A DNA stretch of 64,000 nucleotides from Gluconacetobacter diazotrophicus PA1 5 (lineage in GTDB: Bacteria; Pseudomonadota; Alphaproteobacteria; Acetobacterales; Acetobacteraceae): contig NC_010125.1 of the NCBI RefSeq assembly GCF_000067045.1, positions 2,408,001 through 2,472,000 of the forward strand. The letters run 5' to 3'. Within the stretch, counting starts at the first letter, position 1, and the number at the start of each line of letters is the position of its first letter. A program made the position numbers and the translations under genes. Under the pieces are notes generated by a model. That model was not told the origin of the DNA. It did no database searches and saw only the letters and a program-made list of their open reading frames with translations. Below, in pieces: positions 32,179 through 41,393 of the stretch.

Positions 32179-33177
32179 TTAGCGTGCCGCCAGATCGACG
32201 ATTCCGATCCCCCCGTCCTCGGTCCCGAAGGCCAGGGCGCAGCCGTCGGGGGTGAAGGCCAGGGCGGAGATCGCGCCGCCACCGGCGCCGCGTACCGGCA
32301 ATACCCGCTGCGCCGCCGCATCCTCCAGCAGCACGGTGCCGTCTTCGAACCCCGCGGCGACGATCTCGTGCACCGGATGGCAGGCGACGCGCCGGCAGAT
32401 GACACCGGGCACCCCTGCCAGTTCCGACGGCGGCTTGCCCATCGGGCCGCCGCCGAAGAACGGCCACATCACCACGCTGTCCGCCCCGCTGGTCACCAGC
32501 CATTTGCCGGTGCGCGAGAACGCCATGGACTGCACTTTGTGCGGATAGCCGCTCATGCGCATGTTGTGCCCGTCGGACAGGCGCCAGCCATGCAGGTCGT
32601 TTTCCTGCATGCTGGTCACCAGCGCCTCGCCGCCCGGATGGATCGCGATGCCGGTATGGCTCCCCTTCCATTCCAGGCGCCGGGGGGTATCGACCTTGGC
32701 ATGGACGAACCACAGCGACGCGCCATTGTAATGCGAGGCCGCGATCCGCTTGCCCTTGGCATCGAACACGATGCCGCTGACGGTCGAGGGGTGCTCCAGC
32801 ACCTTCAGGGTCGTCGCCCCCGTGGCGTCGCGCAGTTCCACCTGCTTGCCCGACGCGAACGCGATCACGCCGGACTTTCCGTCCGCCCAACTGCTCACAT
32901 GCTCGACCCAGCGGCGGCCACGCACCAGGTCGGTGACCGCGCCATCGGCGCCGATCCGACGCAGCGTGCTGTCGTCGCCCCCGGTCAGGAACCCCGCCGG
33001 GGCGGCATTCGGCGCCAGGGACAGGATCGCCCCGTCATGCACCGTCTGCACCTGCCATACGGCGGCGTTTGCGAAATCCTCGCGTGCGCCCAGCACGATG
33101 TCGCCCTCGGCGGTGGCCCAGCCGAACTTGCGGCTGTCACGGCAGGCGACACAACCGGTGACGTGGCCGGCGATCAT
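32179..33177 (-). CDS. WD40-repeat beta-propeller protein
   Basis: A 332-residue protein of repeated blade sequences ending in patterns such as SLWFVHAK, HGWRLSDG and VVMWPFFGG, and SALAFTPDGCALAFGTEDGG, consistent with a seven-bladed propeller. No signal peptide is seen, so it is cytoplasmic and probably a binding scaffold. The gene follows cobW on the same strand; cobW-WD40 neighbours are, I believe, frequent in Acetobacteraceae and suggest a shared metal-related role, but that is inference. The N-terminus is uncertain: ATG 33177 gives a plausible start with TAAGG upstream. Confidence 0.8.
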   Translation of the reverse strand: MIAGHVTGCVACRDSRKFGWATAEGDIVLGAREDFANAAVWQVQTVHDGAILSLAPNAAPAGFLTGGDDSTLRRIGADGAVTDLVRGRRWVEHVSSWADGKSGVIAFASGKQVELRDATGATTLKVLEHPSTVSGIVFDAKGKRIAASHYNGASLWFVHAKVDTPRRLEWKGSHTGIAIHPGGEALVTSMQENDLHGWRLSDGHNMRMSGYPHKVQSMAFSRTGKWLVTSGADSVVMWPFFGGGPMGKPPSELAGVPGVICRRVACHPVHEIVAAGFEDGTVLLEDAAAQRVLPVRGAGGGAISALAFTPDGCALAFGTEDGGIGIVDLAAR

Positions 33178-33240
33178 CCTTACCCGGCGGCGCGTCTCCA
33201 GACAGTCCCGCCGGCGCGTTGCCGGCCATCCCCGCGCAGC

Positions 33241-34308
33241 TCATTGCGCGCGGCAGCTTTCGAAGCCGCGACGCAGGCGCGGGCGGTTGAGGTTGCGGCC
33301 GGCGAAGACCAGGCGGGCATCGCGGGCGTCGCCTTCCTTCCACGGACCGATGAAGCCGCCATCGGCCATCATGTGCACGGCCTGGAAGGCGAAGCGCCGG
33401 TTCTCGCCCGCATAGTTCAGGATGCCCTTGGCGCGCAGGATGTCGGCCCCCTGGGCCTGCAGCAACGCGCCGATCCAGGCCCGCCAACTTCGCCGCATCC
33501 AGCGGTTCCTCCACCACTGTCGGCCCCCTGTTCGCAGCAACGCGCCGATCCAGGCCTGGAACTTCGCCGCATCCAGCGGTTCCTCCACCACATAGGACAT
33601 CGAGGTCACGTTTTCCTCGTGCGAATGGGCTGGGTGTACTCCACGAAGCGCGTGCGCGTGCTCCAGCGCGCGGGCCAGGTCGAAGCCGCCCTGGTCCAGC
33701 ACGATCGGGCGCGACGTCGCCGCGCTGGGCCCGGTGCAGGCGCGCCACCGCGTTGATCGCCGTGCGCGACGGGCCGCGATCGCGGCCTCGTCCACCAGGT
33801 CGGTCTTGTTCAGGATGATGACGTCGGCGAAGGCGATCTGGTTCACCGCCTCGGGGCTTTCGTCCAGCGTCTGCAGCACGTTCATCGCGTCCACGACGGT
33901 CACGACGGCGTCCAGGCGCGTCTTGCCGCGCACGTCCTCGTCGACGAAGAAGGTCTGCGCCACGGGTGCGGGGTCAGCCAGGCCGGTGGTCTCGACGATG
34001 ATGCCGTCGAACTTCCCGCGCCGCTTCATCAGGCTGCCCAGGATGCGGATCAGGTCGCCCCGCACGGTGCAGCAGATGCAGCCGTTGTTCATCTCGAACA
34101 CTTCCTCGTCGGCATCCACCACGAGGTCGTTGTCCACGCCGAGTTCCCCGAACTCGTTGATCACCACGGCGTATTTGCGCCCGTGCTCCGCCGTCAGGAT
34201 ATGGTTGAGCAGCGTGGTCTTGCCCGCGCCGAGAAAGCCCGTCAGCACCGTCACCGGCACCAGCCCATCACCGTCTTTCGGCTGGAGCGCCGCTTGGGTT
34301 TCAGACAT
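33241..34308 (-). CDS. CobW/COG0523 metallochaperone GTPase, disturbed in its C-terminal half
   Basis: G3E-family GTPase that delivers metal (often Zn) to client proteins. Walker A is GFLGAGKT (24-31), the metal motif is CICC (77-80), and the guanine motif is ILNKTDLVD. ATG 34308 has AGGAG upstream. Two defects follow. Between about 33705 and 33772 the family sequence (AINAVARLHRAQRGDV) appears in another frame, so indels flank it. At 33441-33591 a stretch of about 75 bp is tandemly duplicated, repeating the VEEPLDAAK...WIGALL segment. The frame stays open throughout and the extreme C-terminus (ARLVFAGRNLNRPRLRRGFE) is normal. I read this as assembly error, but a real defective allele is possible. 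Confidence 0.8.
   Translation of the reverse strand: MSETQAALQPKDGDGLVPVTVLTGFLGAGKTTLLNHILTAEHGRKYAVVINEFGELGVDNDLVVDADEEVFEMNNGCICCTVRGDLIRILGSLMKRRGKFDGIIVETTGLADPAPVAQTFFVDEDVRGKTRLDAVVTVVDAMNVLQTLDESPEAVNQIAFADVIILNKTDLVDEAAIAARRARRSTRWRACTGPSAATSRPIVLDQGGFDLARALEHAHALRGVHPAHSHEENVTSMSYVVEEPLDAAKFQAWIGALLRTGGRQWWRNRWMRRSWRAWIGALLQAQGADILRAKGILNYAGENRRFAFQAVHMMADGGFIGPWKEGDARDARLVFAGRNLNRPRLRRGFESCRAQ
33441..33591. repeat. imperfect ~75-bp tandem duplication inside the CobW gene
   Basis: Unit 1 is 33441-33517 and unit 2 is 33518-33591. They are identical except for two short places where unit 1 has CTGGGCCTGC and GGCCCGCCAA and unit 2 has CTGTTCGC and GGCCTGGAA, three bases shorter in total. 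The family has this protein segment only once. The differences sit at small GC-rich runs, as is typical of poor read ends. Confidence 0.9.
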
Positions 34309-34399
34309 GTCGTCTCCTGTCCCTGTATCCATTCGTTCCTGCATATAGGCCCACCCGCCCGCCGGTCCCATCCCCCGGCGGCATGAAAATGGCGGCCGG

Positions 34400-35509
34400 T
34401 CAGGCGCCGGGGCCTGCCCCGCCGGCGGCGATGCCGGCCCGGCGCAGGCCGCGCAACGTGGTCCGGGCGGCCGCGCAGTCGAACAGCCGCGCCCGCGCCC
34501 GCCCCCGCGCCGACAGGTCGGCCCGCCGGTCCGCCGAACGGGCCAGGTCGCGGATCGCATCCGCCAGTCCGGTTTCCGGGTCCGGCGGAACCAGCAGCGC
34601 GGCATCCCCCACCAGGTCGGGCAGCCCGCCGCGAGGGGATGCGACCAGCGCGGCGCCGCAGGCCATGGCTTCCAGCGCCGTCAGGCCGAACGGTTCCGGC
34701 CAGCGGCTGGGCACCACGACGATGGCGGCACGGGCCATTTCGGCCAGCACGCGGTCATGGGGCCGGTAGCCGGCCATGTCCACGCCTGCCGCCCGCGCCA
34801 GAGGCCGCAATGCCTCCAGGAACGGCGTGTCCGGCGAATCGGGGCCGAACCGGTCCGCGCCGATCATCCGCGCCCGCCATCCCGGCAGGTCGGGCAGCAC
34901 CGCGCCGCACGCCGCGACGAAGGCATCCGCCCCCTTGTCCGCCACCACGCGGCCGGCGAACAGGATCGTCCGGTCCCGCCCGGCCGGCGGCAGGGCGGGC
35001 GGCAGCCCGGCCAGGTCGATACAATTCGGGACCACGTCGACCCCCGCCCCGGTGGGCAGGCCCGCGACGAACCGCCCCCGGACCCAGCCGGACACCGCGA
35101 CCACCCGCATGCGCCGCAGGATCGCCGCCCGCAGCACCGGCGAGGTCGCGCCCCGCATCGCCTGCGGGTCGTTATGCAGCACCAGCATCATCGGCAGGCG
35201 GGGAAACCGCCGGGCCAGCGCCCAGGCCACGTCCGGGCGATTATGGATTTCGACCAGCGCCGGGCGCACGGCGCGCACGATCCGCGCCACGGCGGCGGCG
35301 TAGCGTCCCGCCCCCCCCGCGATCCAGGCCGGCGGCCACAGGCCTGGCACCGCCGGCCGGAAGGTCACGCCGTCGAACGGCGCGGCCACCGCCGTGCCGA
35401 CGACCACGTCGCCCACGTCCGCCAGCCGGCGCACCAGCAGGCTGATCGCCCCCGCCTGCCCCGGCGCGAAGCGCTCTCGCGGCGGCAGCACGGTGACGAC
35501 CGGCGCCAC
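34400..35509 (-). CDS. GT4-family glycosyltransferase
   Basis: A 369-residue GT-B fold glycosyltransferase. The N-terminal Rossmann domain begins VVTVLPPRERFAPGQAGAIS. The nucleotide-sugar domain carries LFAGRVVADKGADAF and PSRWPEPFGLTALEAMACGA, the E-x7-E type motif of GT4. The acceptor is unknown. The best start is GTG 35509, 8 bp after the GST stop; no ATG is available and no clear ribosome site is seen. It is the last gene of the sulfur-transfer operon, where it is probably a passenger. Confidence 0.78.
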   Translation of the reverse strand: MAPVVTVLPPRERFAPGQAGAISLLVRRLADVGDVVVGTAVAAPFDGVTFRPAVPGLWPPAWIAGGAGRYAAAVARIVRAVRPALVEIHNRPDVAWALARRFPRLPMMLVLHNDPQAMRGATSPVLRAAILRRMRVVAVSGWVRGRFVAGLPTGAGVDVVPNCIDLAGLPPALPPAGRDRTILFAGRVVADKGADAFVAACGAVLPDLPGWRARMIGADRFGPDSPDTPFLEALRPLARAAGVDMAGYRPHDRVLAEMARAAIVVVPSRWPEPFGLTALEAMACGAALVASPRGGLPDLVGDAALLVPPDPETGLADAIRDLARSADRRADLSARGRARARLFDCAAARTTLRGLRRAGIAAGGAGPGA

Positions 35510-35516
35510 CAGGCCG

Positions 35517-36185
35517 TCAGGAAATGGATTCGTAGCGGTCGAGCTGCCACGCGGCGGGCTCGCGCGCCGCCTCGTCATACCAGCGCACGACCAGCGGATG
35601 CGCGCGCAGCGCCGCCGCATACTCGGCCGCCACCGGCGACAGCGTCACGCCATAGGACAGGAACCGGGCGATCACCGGGGCATACATCGCGTCCGCGACG
35701 GTCAGGCCCGCGCCGAACAGATAGGGGCCGCCCGCCCCGAACGTCGCGCGGGTTTCCGACAGGATGGCGTCGATCCGCGCGATGTCCCCCAGCACATCGT
35801 CCGCCAGGGGCGCCGCCAAAGGCCGCGCCTGGCGGCCCAGGTTCATCGGCATGGCCATGCGCAACGGGCGGAATCCGGCATGCATTTCCGACGCGATGCT
35901 GCGGGCATGGGCACGGGCGACGCGATCGGCCGGCCACAGCGCGGGGGCGATCTCGGCGCAATATTCCCCGATCGCCAGGCTTTCCCACACCCGCGCGCCC
36001 CGATGTTCCAGATACGGCACCAGCCCGTTGGGCGAAACCACCTTGATCCCGGCGGTGCCGCCGCCCCCGGCGATGGGAATCAGGACCTCCTCGACATCCA
36101 GCCCGGCCAGATGCACGACCAGCCAGCCGCGCAGCGACCAGGACGAATACCGTCTGGTGCCGATGATCAGTCTGCCGTCCGCCAT
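35517..36185 (-). CDS. glutathione S-transferase family protein
   Basis: A 222-residue GST. It starts MADGRLIIGTRRYSSWSLRGW, the thioredoxin-like N-terminal domain in which SSWSLR corresponds to the glutathione-site serine region; the cis-proline motif is NGLVPYLEHRG. The all-helical C-terminal domain includes GAGLTVADAMYAPV, the N-capping box. The substrate is unknown. ATG 36185 is preferred over 36194, with GGGTGGT upstream. It lies 38 bp downstream of mnmA on the same strand. Confidence 0.85.
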   Translation of the reverse strand: MADGRLIIGTRRYSSWSLRGWLVVHLAGLDVEEVLIPIAGGGGTAGIKVVSPNGLVPYLEHRGARVWESLAIGEYCAEIAPALWPADRVARAHARSIASEMHAGFRPLRMAMPMNLGRQARPLAAPLADDVLGDIARIDAILSETRATFGAGGPYLFGAGLTVADAMYAPVIARFLSYGVTLSPVAAEYAAALRAHPLVVRWYDEAAREPAAWQLDRYESIS

Positions 36186-36223
36186 ACCACCCATCCTTCG
36201 TCCCTTACGCGCGGTCCTGCCGT

Positions 36224-37309
36224 TCAGGCCGCCGCGCCCGCCATCTCGCGCCGCCGGATGAAGCCGCCGCCCAGGACGCGGCTGCCGTCATATAGCACGC
36301 AGGCCTGCCCGGGGGCCGGCATCGCGGCTTCGTCCAGCGTCACCGAGGCGCCGTCCGCCGTGCGCCGCACCGTCGCGGGCCGCGCGGCTTCGCGCGCGCG
36401 GATCTGGACCAGGCAGCGCAGGTCCCCCTCGGGCGGGTCGATCAGCCAGTTCATGTCCCGCAGCGACAGGTCGCGCACGGCGCTGCCGGTGCGCGGCCCG
36501 ATCACCACGCGCCGGGAAGCGGGGTCGATGCCCACCACCATCTGGCGCGCGCCGTCACGCATCGCGGCATCGCCCAGCCGGCGGCTCTGCCCCACCGTGA
36601 AGCGGGTCACGCCGTCATGCCGCCCGACGACCCGGCCCGATCCATCCACGATCTCGCCCTCGCCCGCCATTTCGGGGCGCAGCGCCTCGACCACCCGGGC
36701 ATAGGACCCGTCGGGCACGAAGCACAGGTCCTGGCTGTCGGGCTTGGCCGCCACGGACAGGCCGAACCGCTCGGCCTCGGCCCGGACGGCGGCCTTGTCC
36801 GGCATGTCGCCTAACGGAAAGCGCAGGAATTCCAGTTGCTGGCGGGTGGTCGCGAACAGGAACCAGGACTGGTCCCGGCCTTCATCCACCGGGCGGTGCA
36901 GTTCGGCCCCGTCCGGCCCCTCGATCCGGCGGACGTAATGGCCGGTCGCCATCGCCTCTGCCCCCAGGTCGCGCGCAATGCCCAGCAGGTCGGTGAATTT
37001 CACCCCCTGGTTGCAGGCCACGCAGGGTACCGGGGTCTCGCCGCCGGCATAGGCGTCGGCGAAGGTCTCGATCACGCTCTGGCGGAAGCGTGTTTCCGCG
37101 TCGATCACGTAATGGGGGATGCCCAGCCGGTCGGCCACGCGGCGCGCATCATGGATGTCGCGTCCGGCACAGCAGGCGCCCTTGCGGGCGGACTCGCGCG
37201 AATCATAGAGCTGCAGCGTCGCGCCGACGACCTCGTGGCCTTCGGCCACCAGGCGCGCGGCGACCACGCTGCTGTCCACGCCGCCGGACATGGCGACCAT
37301 GATCCGCAT
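36224..37309 (-). CDS. mnmA: tRNA-uridine 2-sulfurtransferase
   Basis: Thiolates U34 of Lys, Glu and Gln tRNAs. The 361-residue protein has the PP-loop SGGVDSS at residues 8-14, catalytic Cys96 in PCVACN and the persulfide-bearing Cys196 in DLCFVPD, all at family positions. Adenylated uridine is attacked by sulfur passed from a cysteine desulfurase, and two desulfurase genes sit just upstream in the same operon, a coherent arrangement. The gap to the ferredoxin gene is 21 bp. Confidence 0.95.
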   Translation of the reverse strand: MRIMVAMSGGVDSSVVAARLVAEGHEVVGATLQLYDSRESARKGACCAGRDIHDARRVADRLGIPHYVIDAETRFRQSVIETFADAYAGGETPVPCVACNQGVKFTDLLGIARDLGAEAMATGHYVRRIEGPDGAELHRPVDEGRDQSWFLFATTRQQLEFLRFPLGDMPDKAAVRAEAERFGLSVAAKPDSQDLCFVPDGSYARVVEALRPEMAGEGEIVDGSGRVVGRHDGVTRFTVGQSRRLGDAAMRDGARQMVVGIDPASRRVVIGPRTGSAVRDLSLRDMNWLIDPPEGDLRCLVQIRAREAARPATVRRTADGASVTLDEAAMPAPGQACVLYDGSRVLGGGFIRRREMAGAAA

Positions 37310-37330
37310 GAGTTGGTTCCCCCGTCTTTC

Positions 37331-37645
37331 TCAGGCCTTGTGCGGCAGGCGCACGACCAGCCCGTCCAGTGCCTCGGTCATCACGATCTGGCAGCCCAGG
37401 CGCGACGTCTTTTCCAGGCCGAATGCCAGGTCCAGCATGTCTTCCTCGTCCTCGGTCGGCGCGGCCAGCTTCGGGGCCCAGTCGGGATCGACCACGACGT
37501 GGCAGGTGGCGCAGGCCAGCGATCCCTCGCAGGCGCCTTCCAGGTCCACCCCGTGCTTGTGCGCGATCTCGAGGACCGACAGACCGACCGGCGCGTCGAC
37601 CTCGCGGCGCGTTCCGTCACTCTCGATGAAAATCATATGCGGCAT
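37331..37645 (-). CDS. fdx: [2Fe-2S] ferredoxin, adrenodoxin/Isc type
   Basis: A 104-residue ferredoxin with cluster ligands Cys39, Cys45, Cys48 and Cys85 (C-x5-C-x2-C...C), the vertebrate-type/Isc spacing. The acidic segment TEDEEDMLD is the usual partner-binding face. In Isc systems Fdx supplies electrons to reduce persulfide sulfur at the desulfurase, so its place directly after the desulfurase genes is meaningful. ATG 37645 has AGGACAG upstream; an internal ATG at 37636 overlaps the upstream stop as ATGA and is an alternative start. Confidence 0.95.
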   Translation of the reverse strand: MPHMIFIESDGTRREVDAPVGLSVLEIAHKHGVDLEGACEGSLACATCHVVVDPDWAPKLAAPTEDEEDMLDLAFGLEKTSRLGCQIVMTEALDGLVVRLPHKA

Positions 37646-38859
37646 TCTGCTGTCCTGGCCGTATCGTCGTGGGCGGCGCGCGCGGCCGCCCCCCGTTCAG
37701 CCCGGCGCGCATCCGCTACAGCCCGGCACAGGATCGCGGCCGCACGATCCATATCGGCGGCTGAGGTATAGCGTCCCACCGCCAGACGCAAGCTTCGTGC
37801 CGCGTCCTCGGCCCTCAGCCCCATCGCCGTCAGCACATAGGACGGCACCAGTTCGGCCGACGAGCACGCCGATCCGGTGGATACGCACAGTTCCGGCGCA
37901 TGCGCGATCACGTCCAGCGCCCGCACGTCGGGAAAGCGCAGGTTCAGGTTGGCCGGCAGGCGGTGCGCCATCGACCCGTTGACCACGATCCCGGGAACGC
38001 CCTCCTCCATGCGCTCCAGGAATCCGTCGCGCAGCGCCGCCATCCGCCGTGCCTCCTCGACCCTGACCGTCCGCGCGATGCGGCACGCGGCGCCGAACCC
38101 CACCAGCAGCGGCGTGGGCAGCGTGCCCGAGCGCAGTCCGCGTTCCTGGCCGCCGCCCGAGAACAGCGGCGCCAGCCGCACCCGGGGCCGCCGCCGGACA
38201 TACAGCGCGCCCACCCCCTTCGGCCCGTACAGCTTGTGCGCCGACACCGATGCCAGGTCCAGGTCCATCGCCCGGACATCCAGCGCCACCTTGCCCGCCG
38301 CCTGCGCCACGTCGCTGTGCAGCAGCGCGCCCGCCGCCCGCACAATGGGGGCCAGGGCGGCCATGTCGTGCAGCACCCCGGTCTCGTTGTTCGCCGCCAT
38401 GATGCTGACCAGCAGGGTGGGCACCGCCAGCGCCGCGCGCAGCGTCCCGGGGTCCAGCCGCCCATCGGGCGCGACCGGCAGCACCACCGGATCGAACCCT
38501 TCCGCCGCCAGGTCGCGCACCGATTCCAGCACGCATTTATGTTCCGTGGCCACGGTAGTGACGCGCCGCCGGGCGTCGCCCCGGGCCGCCAGATGGCGCA
38601 CCGCCCCCTTGATGGCGATGTTGTTGACCTCGGTCGCCCCGGAGGTGAAGACGATTTCCCGCGCGTCGGCACCCAGCAGGGCGCCGACCTCGGCCCGCGC
38701 CTGCTCGCCCGCGTCCCAGGCCCGGCGGCCCAGCGCGTGATCGGCGCTGTGGGGATTGCCGAACGATTCGGCGAACCACGGCATCATCGCCGCGACGACC
38801 GCCGGATCGCACGGCGTGGTGGCCTGGTAGTCCAGATAGAGTTCGCGCCCGTCCGTCAT
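37633..38859 (-). CDS. cysteine desulfurase, IscS/NifS class (copy nearer fdx)
   Basis: PLP enzyme that removes sulfur from cysteine as enzyme-bound persulfide. The 408-residue protein has the PLP lysine Lys209 in [12 protein letters not shown], His in TEHKCVLE, and the catalytic loop [10 protein letters not shown] with Cys332 on a long loop, as in class I desulfurases. It overlaps the other desulfurase gene by ATGA and fdx by 13 bp. The tail has an Ala/Arg-rich extension. Of the pair, this is the more IscS-like by its HKLYGPKG and GTLPTPL motifs, so it is the better candidate donor for MnmA and Fe-S assembly. Confidence 0.93.
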   Translation of the reverse strand: MTDGRELYLDYQATTPCDPAVVAAMMPWFAESFGNPHSADHALGRRAWDAGEQARAEVGALLGADAREIVFTSGATEVNNIAIKGAVRHLAARGDARRRVTTVATEHKCVLESVRDLAAEGFDPVVLPVAPDGRLDPGTLRAALAVPTLLVSIMAANNETGVLHDMAALAPIVRAAGALLHSDVAQAAGKVALDVRAMDLDLASVSAHKLYGPKGVGALYVRRRPRVRLAPLFSGGGQERGLRSGTLPTPLLVGFGAACRIARTVRVEEARRMAALRDGFLERMEEGVPGIVVNGSMAHRLPANLNLRFPDVRALDVIAHAPELCVSTGSACSSAELVPSYVLTAMGLRAEDAARSLRLAVGRYTSAADMDRAAAILCRAVADARRAERGAAARAAHDDTARTAECRI

Positions 38860-40022
38860 ACGTGGACCTCCGTTCGTTCCGATCTCGCACGCGCCGGCAG
38901 CCGGGCCGCCATCGCACGCCAGGCGGCGATGAAGCGCGTCACGTCATCCTCGCGCACCGTCCAGGGCAGCGAGACGCGAATCGCCTCGCCGGCCAGCGAC
39001 CCGTGGCCCATCGCCTGCAGCACATGCGACCGCGCGACCTTGCCTGACGAACAGGCCGACCCGGCCGATACGCCGAATCCCGCCAGGTCCAGCGCGATCA
39101 ACTGGATCTGCGCCGCACGACCGGGCAGGGCCAGGGACGTGGTGTTGGGCAGGCGCGGCGCGTCGCCGCCACAGACGACGGCACCGGCGGCACGCGCCGC
39201 CGCATCGATCGCGTCGCGCCACCGTGCCAGCGTCGTGGGATCGGCGCGTCCGTCCCCGCCACCCGCCAGGGCCGCCACCGCGTCCCCGGCCGCCTCGGCC
39301 ATCGCCGCGATGGCCGGCAGGGCAGGCGTGCCCCCGCGCCGGCCGTGCTCCTGCCCGCCGCCGGCCATCATCGGCGGCAGCGCCCGCGTCGCCTCCCCGG
39401 CCAGCAGCAGGGCCCCCGCGCCCTTAACGCCGCCGAATTTATGGCCCGAGACCGCCTGCTGTCGGCACCCCAGCGCGCCCAGGTCGATGGGTATCCGTCC
39501 CGCCGCCTGCACGGCATCGACATGCAGCAGCGCCCCATGGGCGTGGCAGATCCGCACCGCCTCGGCCACCGGCTGGATCGTCCCGACCTCGTTGTTCGCC
39601 AGCATCAGGCATACCAGCGGCGGGGGGCCGTCCGCTTCGACCAGCCATTGCTCCAGCACCTCCAGCCGCGCCACGCCCTGCCCATCCACGGGTATCAGGT
39701 CCGCGCCGGCCGGCACGGCGGCCCGCACCGCGTCGTGTTCGACGGCCGAGGCCAGAATGCGCCGGCCCCCGCCCAGTCCGGCGATCGCCAACAGGTTGGC
39801 CTCGGTCCCGCCCGAGGTCAGGACGCAATTATCCGCCCGCGCGCCGAACAGCGCGGCCAGCCGTTCCCGCGCGGATTCGAGGATCGCGCGCGCCTGCCGC
39901 CCCGCCCGGTGGACCGATGACGGATTGCCGGTGATCGCGGCCGCGCGGGCCATGGCGTCCAGCGCGGCGGGACGCGCGGGCTCCGACGCGTTGGCATCGA
40001 AATAGAAAAAATCGCGATCCAT
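38856..40022 (-). CDS. second cysteine desulfurase family protein
   Basis: A 388-residue class V aminotransferase with PLP lysine Lys195 (VSGHKFGGVKG) and catalytic Cys324 (SAGSACSSGKV). The loop is complete, so it should be active. The sequence (starting MDRDFFYFDANASEP) differs clearly from the neighbouring desulfurase, so this is an old paralogue pair, not a recent duplication. ATG 40022 has GGAGG upstream. It is the first gene of the operon; no Rrf2/IscR regulator or IscU scaffold is next to it, unlike classical isc loci. A 643-bp region precedes it. Confidence 0.93.
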   Translation of the reverse strand: MDRDFFYFDANASEPARPAALDAMARAAAITGNPSSVHRAGRQARAILESARERLAALFGARADNCVLTSGGTEANLLAIAGLGGGRRILASAVEHDAVRAAVPAGADLIPVDGQGVARLEVLEQWLVEADGPPPLVCLMLANNEVGTIQPVAEAVRICHAHGALLHVDAVQAAGRIPIDLGALGCRQQAVSGHKFGGVKGAGALLLAGEATRALPPMMAGGGQEHGRRGGTPALPAIAAMAEAAGDAVAALAGGGDGRADPTTLARWRDAIDAAARAAGAVVCGGDAPRLPNTTSLALPGRAAQIQLIALDLAGFGVSAGSACSSGKVARSHVLQAMGHGSLAGEAIRVSLPWTVREDDVTRFIAAWRAMAARLPARARSERTEVHV

Positions 40023-40665
40023 GACCTCCACCCTGCGCGTCCGTCCTTGCCCCACGATGCGCGCTTCTGTCCGAATTCCGGGTCGCGCGGCGCGACCTAA
40101 ACACGATTTATATGGCAATTGGCGATTTTGGATCGCTATATACGGTCCGCAGCCTGGCCGGTCAGCGCATGACCGGTCCGGCGGACGAAGATTTTTTCAT
40201 GGCCGGATGCACGATCCCGCCCGACGCGACCGCGCCGGACAGGGCGCGCTGGGGCCTGAAGAAGGGATACTGAACTATGGTCCTGTCCTGCTGGAAGTCA
40301 ACCGCCCCCCTCGCTTCCGCCCCTCCTGACTTCCCCCGCCCGCTTCCGACGGCTGATGGAAACGCATTCCACGCCTGACGAACCGGCATTTTGATCAGCA
40401 CAGGGCTTGCTTCACAATAAAAAGGAGTGATGGCGGTGCCATCCCCGTCGATCGCGTTTCATTGATCGCGGGGAGATACGGCAACGCCGACGTGACCTGG
40501 TTTTGACGTGGACCGAACGCCCGGTCGCGCATCCCGTCTGGGATTCCGCGAAGGGCCGCTTGTTTTCTTTGCCGAGGGATGACGGGGCATCGTCATCCGC
40601 AGGCCGTGACAGTAACGATTCCGCCGCCATGCCCTGGGGCGCGGAATCCATATCGCGGGATACGA
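40023..40665. other. 643-bp divergent intergenic region with two tiny ORFs
   Basis: This holds the promoters of the desulfurase operon (minus) and the hydrolase gene (plus). I recognise no conserved gene. Two short plus-strand ORFs deserve mention. One at 40169-40273 (34 residues, starting MTGPADEDFF and ending GLKKGY) lies after an AT-rich stretch with TATATA at about 40136-40141. One at 40430-40465 (11 residues, MAVPSPSIAFH) has a perfect AGGAG five bases before its ATG. Neither has recognisable similarity. The composition around 40090-40200 is less GC-rich than the surroundings. Confidence 0.4.
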
Positions 40666-41331
40666 ATGCCTGAGGTCATGTTCGCCGGCCCTGACGGCCG
40701 CCTGGAAGGACGCTACCATCATTCGAGCGAGCCGAATGCGCCGCTCGCGCTGGTCCTCCATCCTCATCCGCTGCATGGCGGCACGATGAACAACCGCATC
40801 ACCTATGCGATGTACCGCTCGTTCGAGAAAATGGGTTTCTCGGTCATGCGCTACAATTCGCGGGGCGTCGGCCGGTCGCAAGGCCGCTATGACGGCGGCA
40901 TCGGGGAAATCTCGGACGCCGCCGCGGCGCTGGACTGGATGCAGATGGTCAACCCGAACGCCGGCGGGCTGTGGATCGCGGGCTATTCGTTCGGCGCGTT
41001 CGTCGGCATGCAGTTGCTGATGCGCCGGCCGGAAATCACCGGCTGGATCAGCGTCGCCCCCCCGGCCAATCATTACGATTTCGGCTTCCTGGCCCCCTGC
41101 CCCTGCGGCGGCCTGATGATCGCGGGCGAGGCCGACGAGCTGGTGCCCGAACCCGCGGTCCGCAAGCTGGTCGACAAGCTGAACACGCAGAAGGGCGTGG
41201 CGGTCGATTACCGCATCTTTGCCGGCGCGGACCATGTCTTCGCCCACCATTCCGACCAGGTCGCCGAGGCGCTGGAAGACCATGTCGGCACCATCATGGC
41301 GCGCGGCGCGCTGGCGCTGGCGGCCGACTGA
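40666..41331 (+). CDS. alpha/beta hydrolase
   Basis: A 221-residue compact alpha/beta hydrolase. ALVLHPHPLHGGTMNN gives the oxyanion region, AGYSFGAF the nucleophile elbow with its serine, and the acid and histidine lie in AGEADELVPE and ADHVFAHH. It resembles small YtfL/COG2945-type hydrolases of unknown substrate, common in alphaproteobacteria. No signal peptide. ATG 40666 (MPEVMFAGPDG) is the family-like start. It is followed by a 23-bp tandem repeat and a palindrome before tyrS. Confidence 0.85.
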   Translation: MPEVMFAGPDGRLEGRYHHSSEPNAPLALVLHPHPLHGGTMNNRITYAMYRSFEKMGFSVMRYNSRGVGRSQGRYDGGIGEISDAAAALDWMQMVNPNAGGLWIAGYSFGAFVGMQLLMRRPEITGWISVAPPANHYDFGFLAPCPCGGLMIAGEADELVPEPAVRKLVDKLNTQKGVAVDYRIFAGADHVFAHHSDQVAEALEDHVGTIMARGALALAAD

Positions 41332-41344
41332 CCCCGTCCCCGGG

Positions 41345-41390
41345 TTCATCTCGCAAGGCGGGCATGCTTCATCTCGCAAGGCGGGCATGC
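41345..41390 (+). repeat. perfect tandem duplication of a 23-bp unit
   Basis: The 23-bp unit (TTCATCTCGCAAGGCGGGCA plus TGC) occurs at 41345-41367 and 41368-41390 with no mismatch, between the hydrolase gene and tyrS. Confidence 0.9.
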
Positions 41391-41393
41391 TAA

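Noticed and set aside
32075-32405. N-terminal extension of the P450 gene overlapping the WD40 gene
   Set aside because: The upstream residues are low-complexity and the ATG at 32075 has its own ribosome site.
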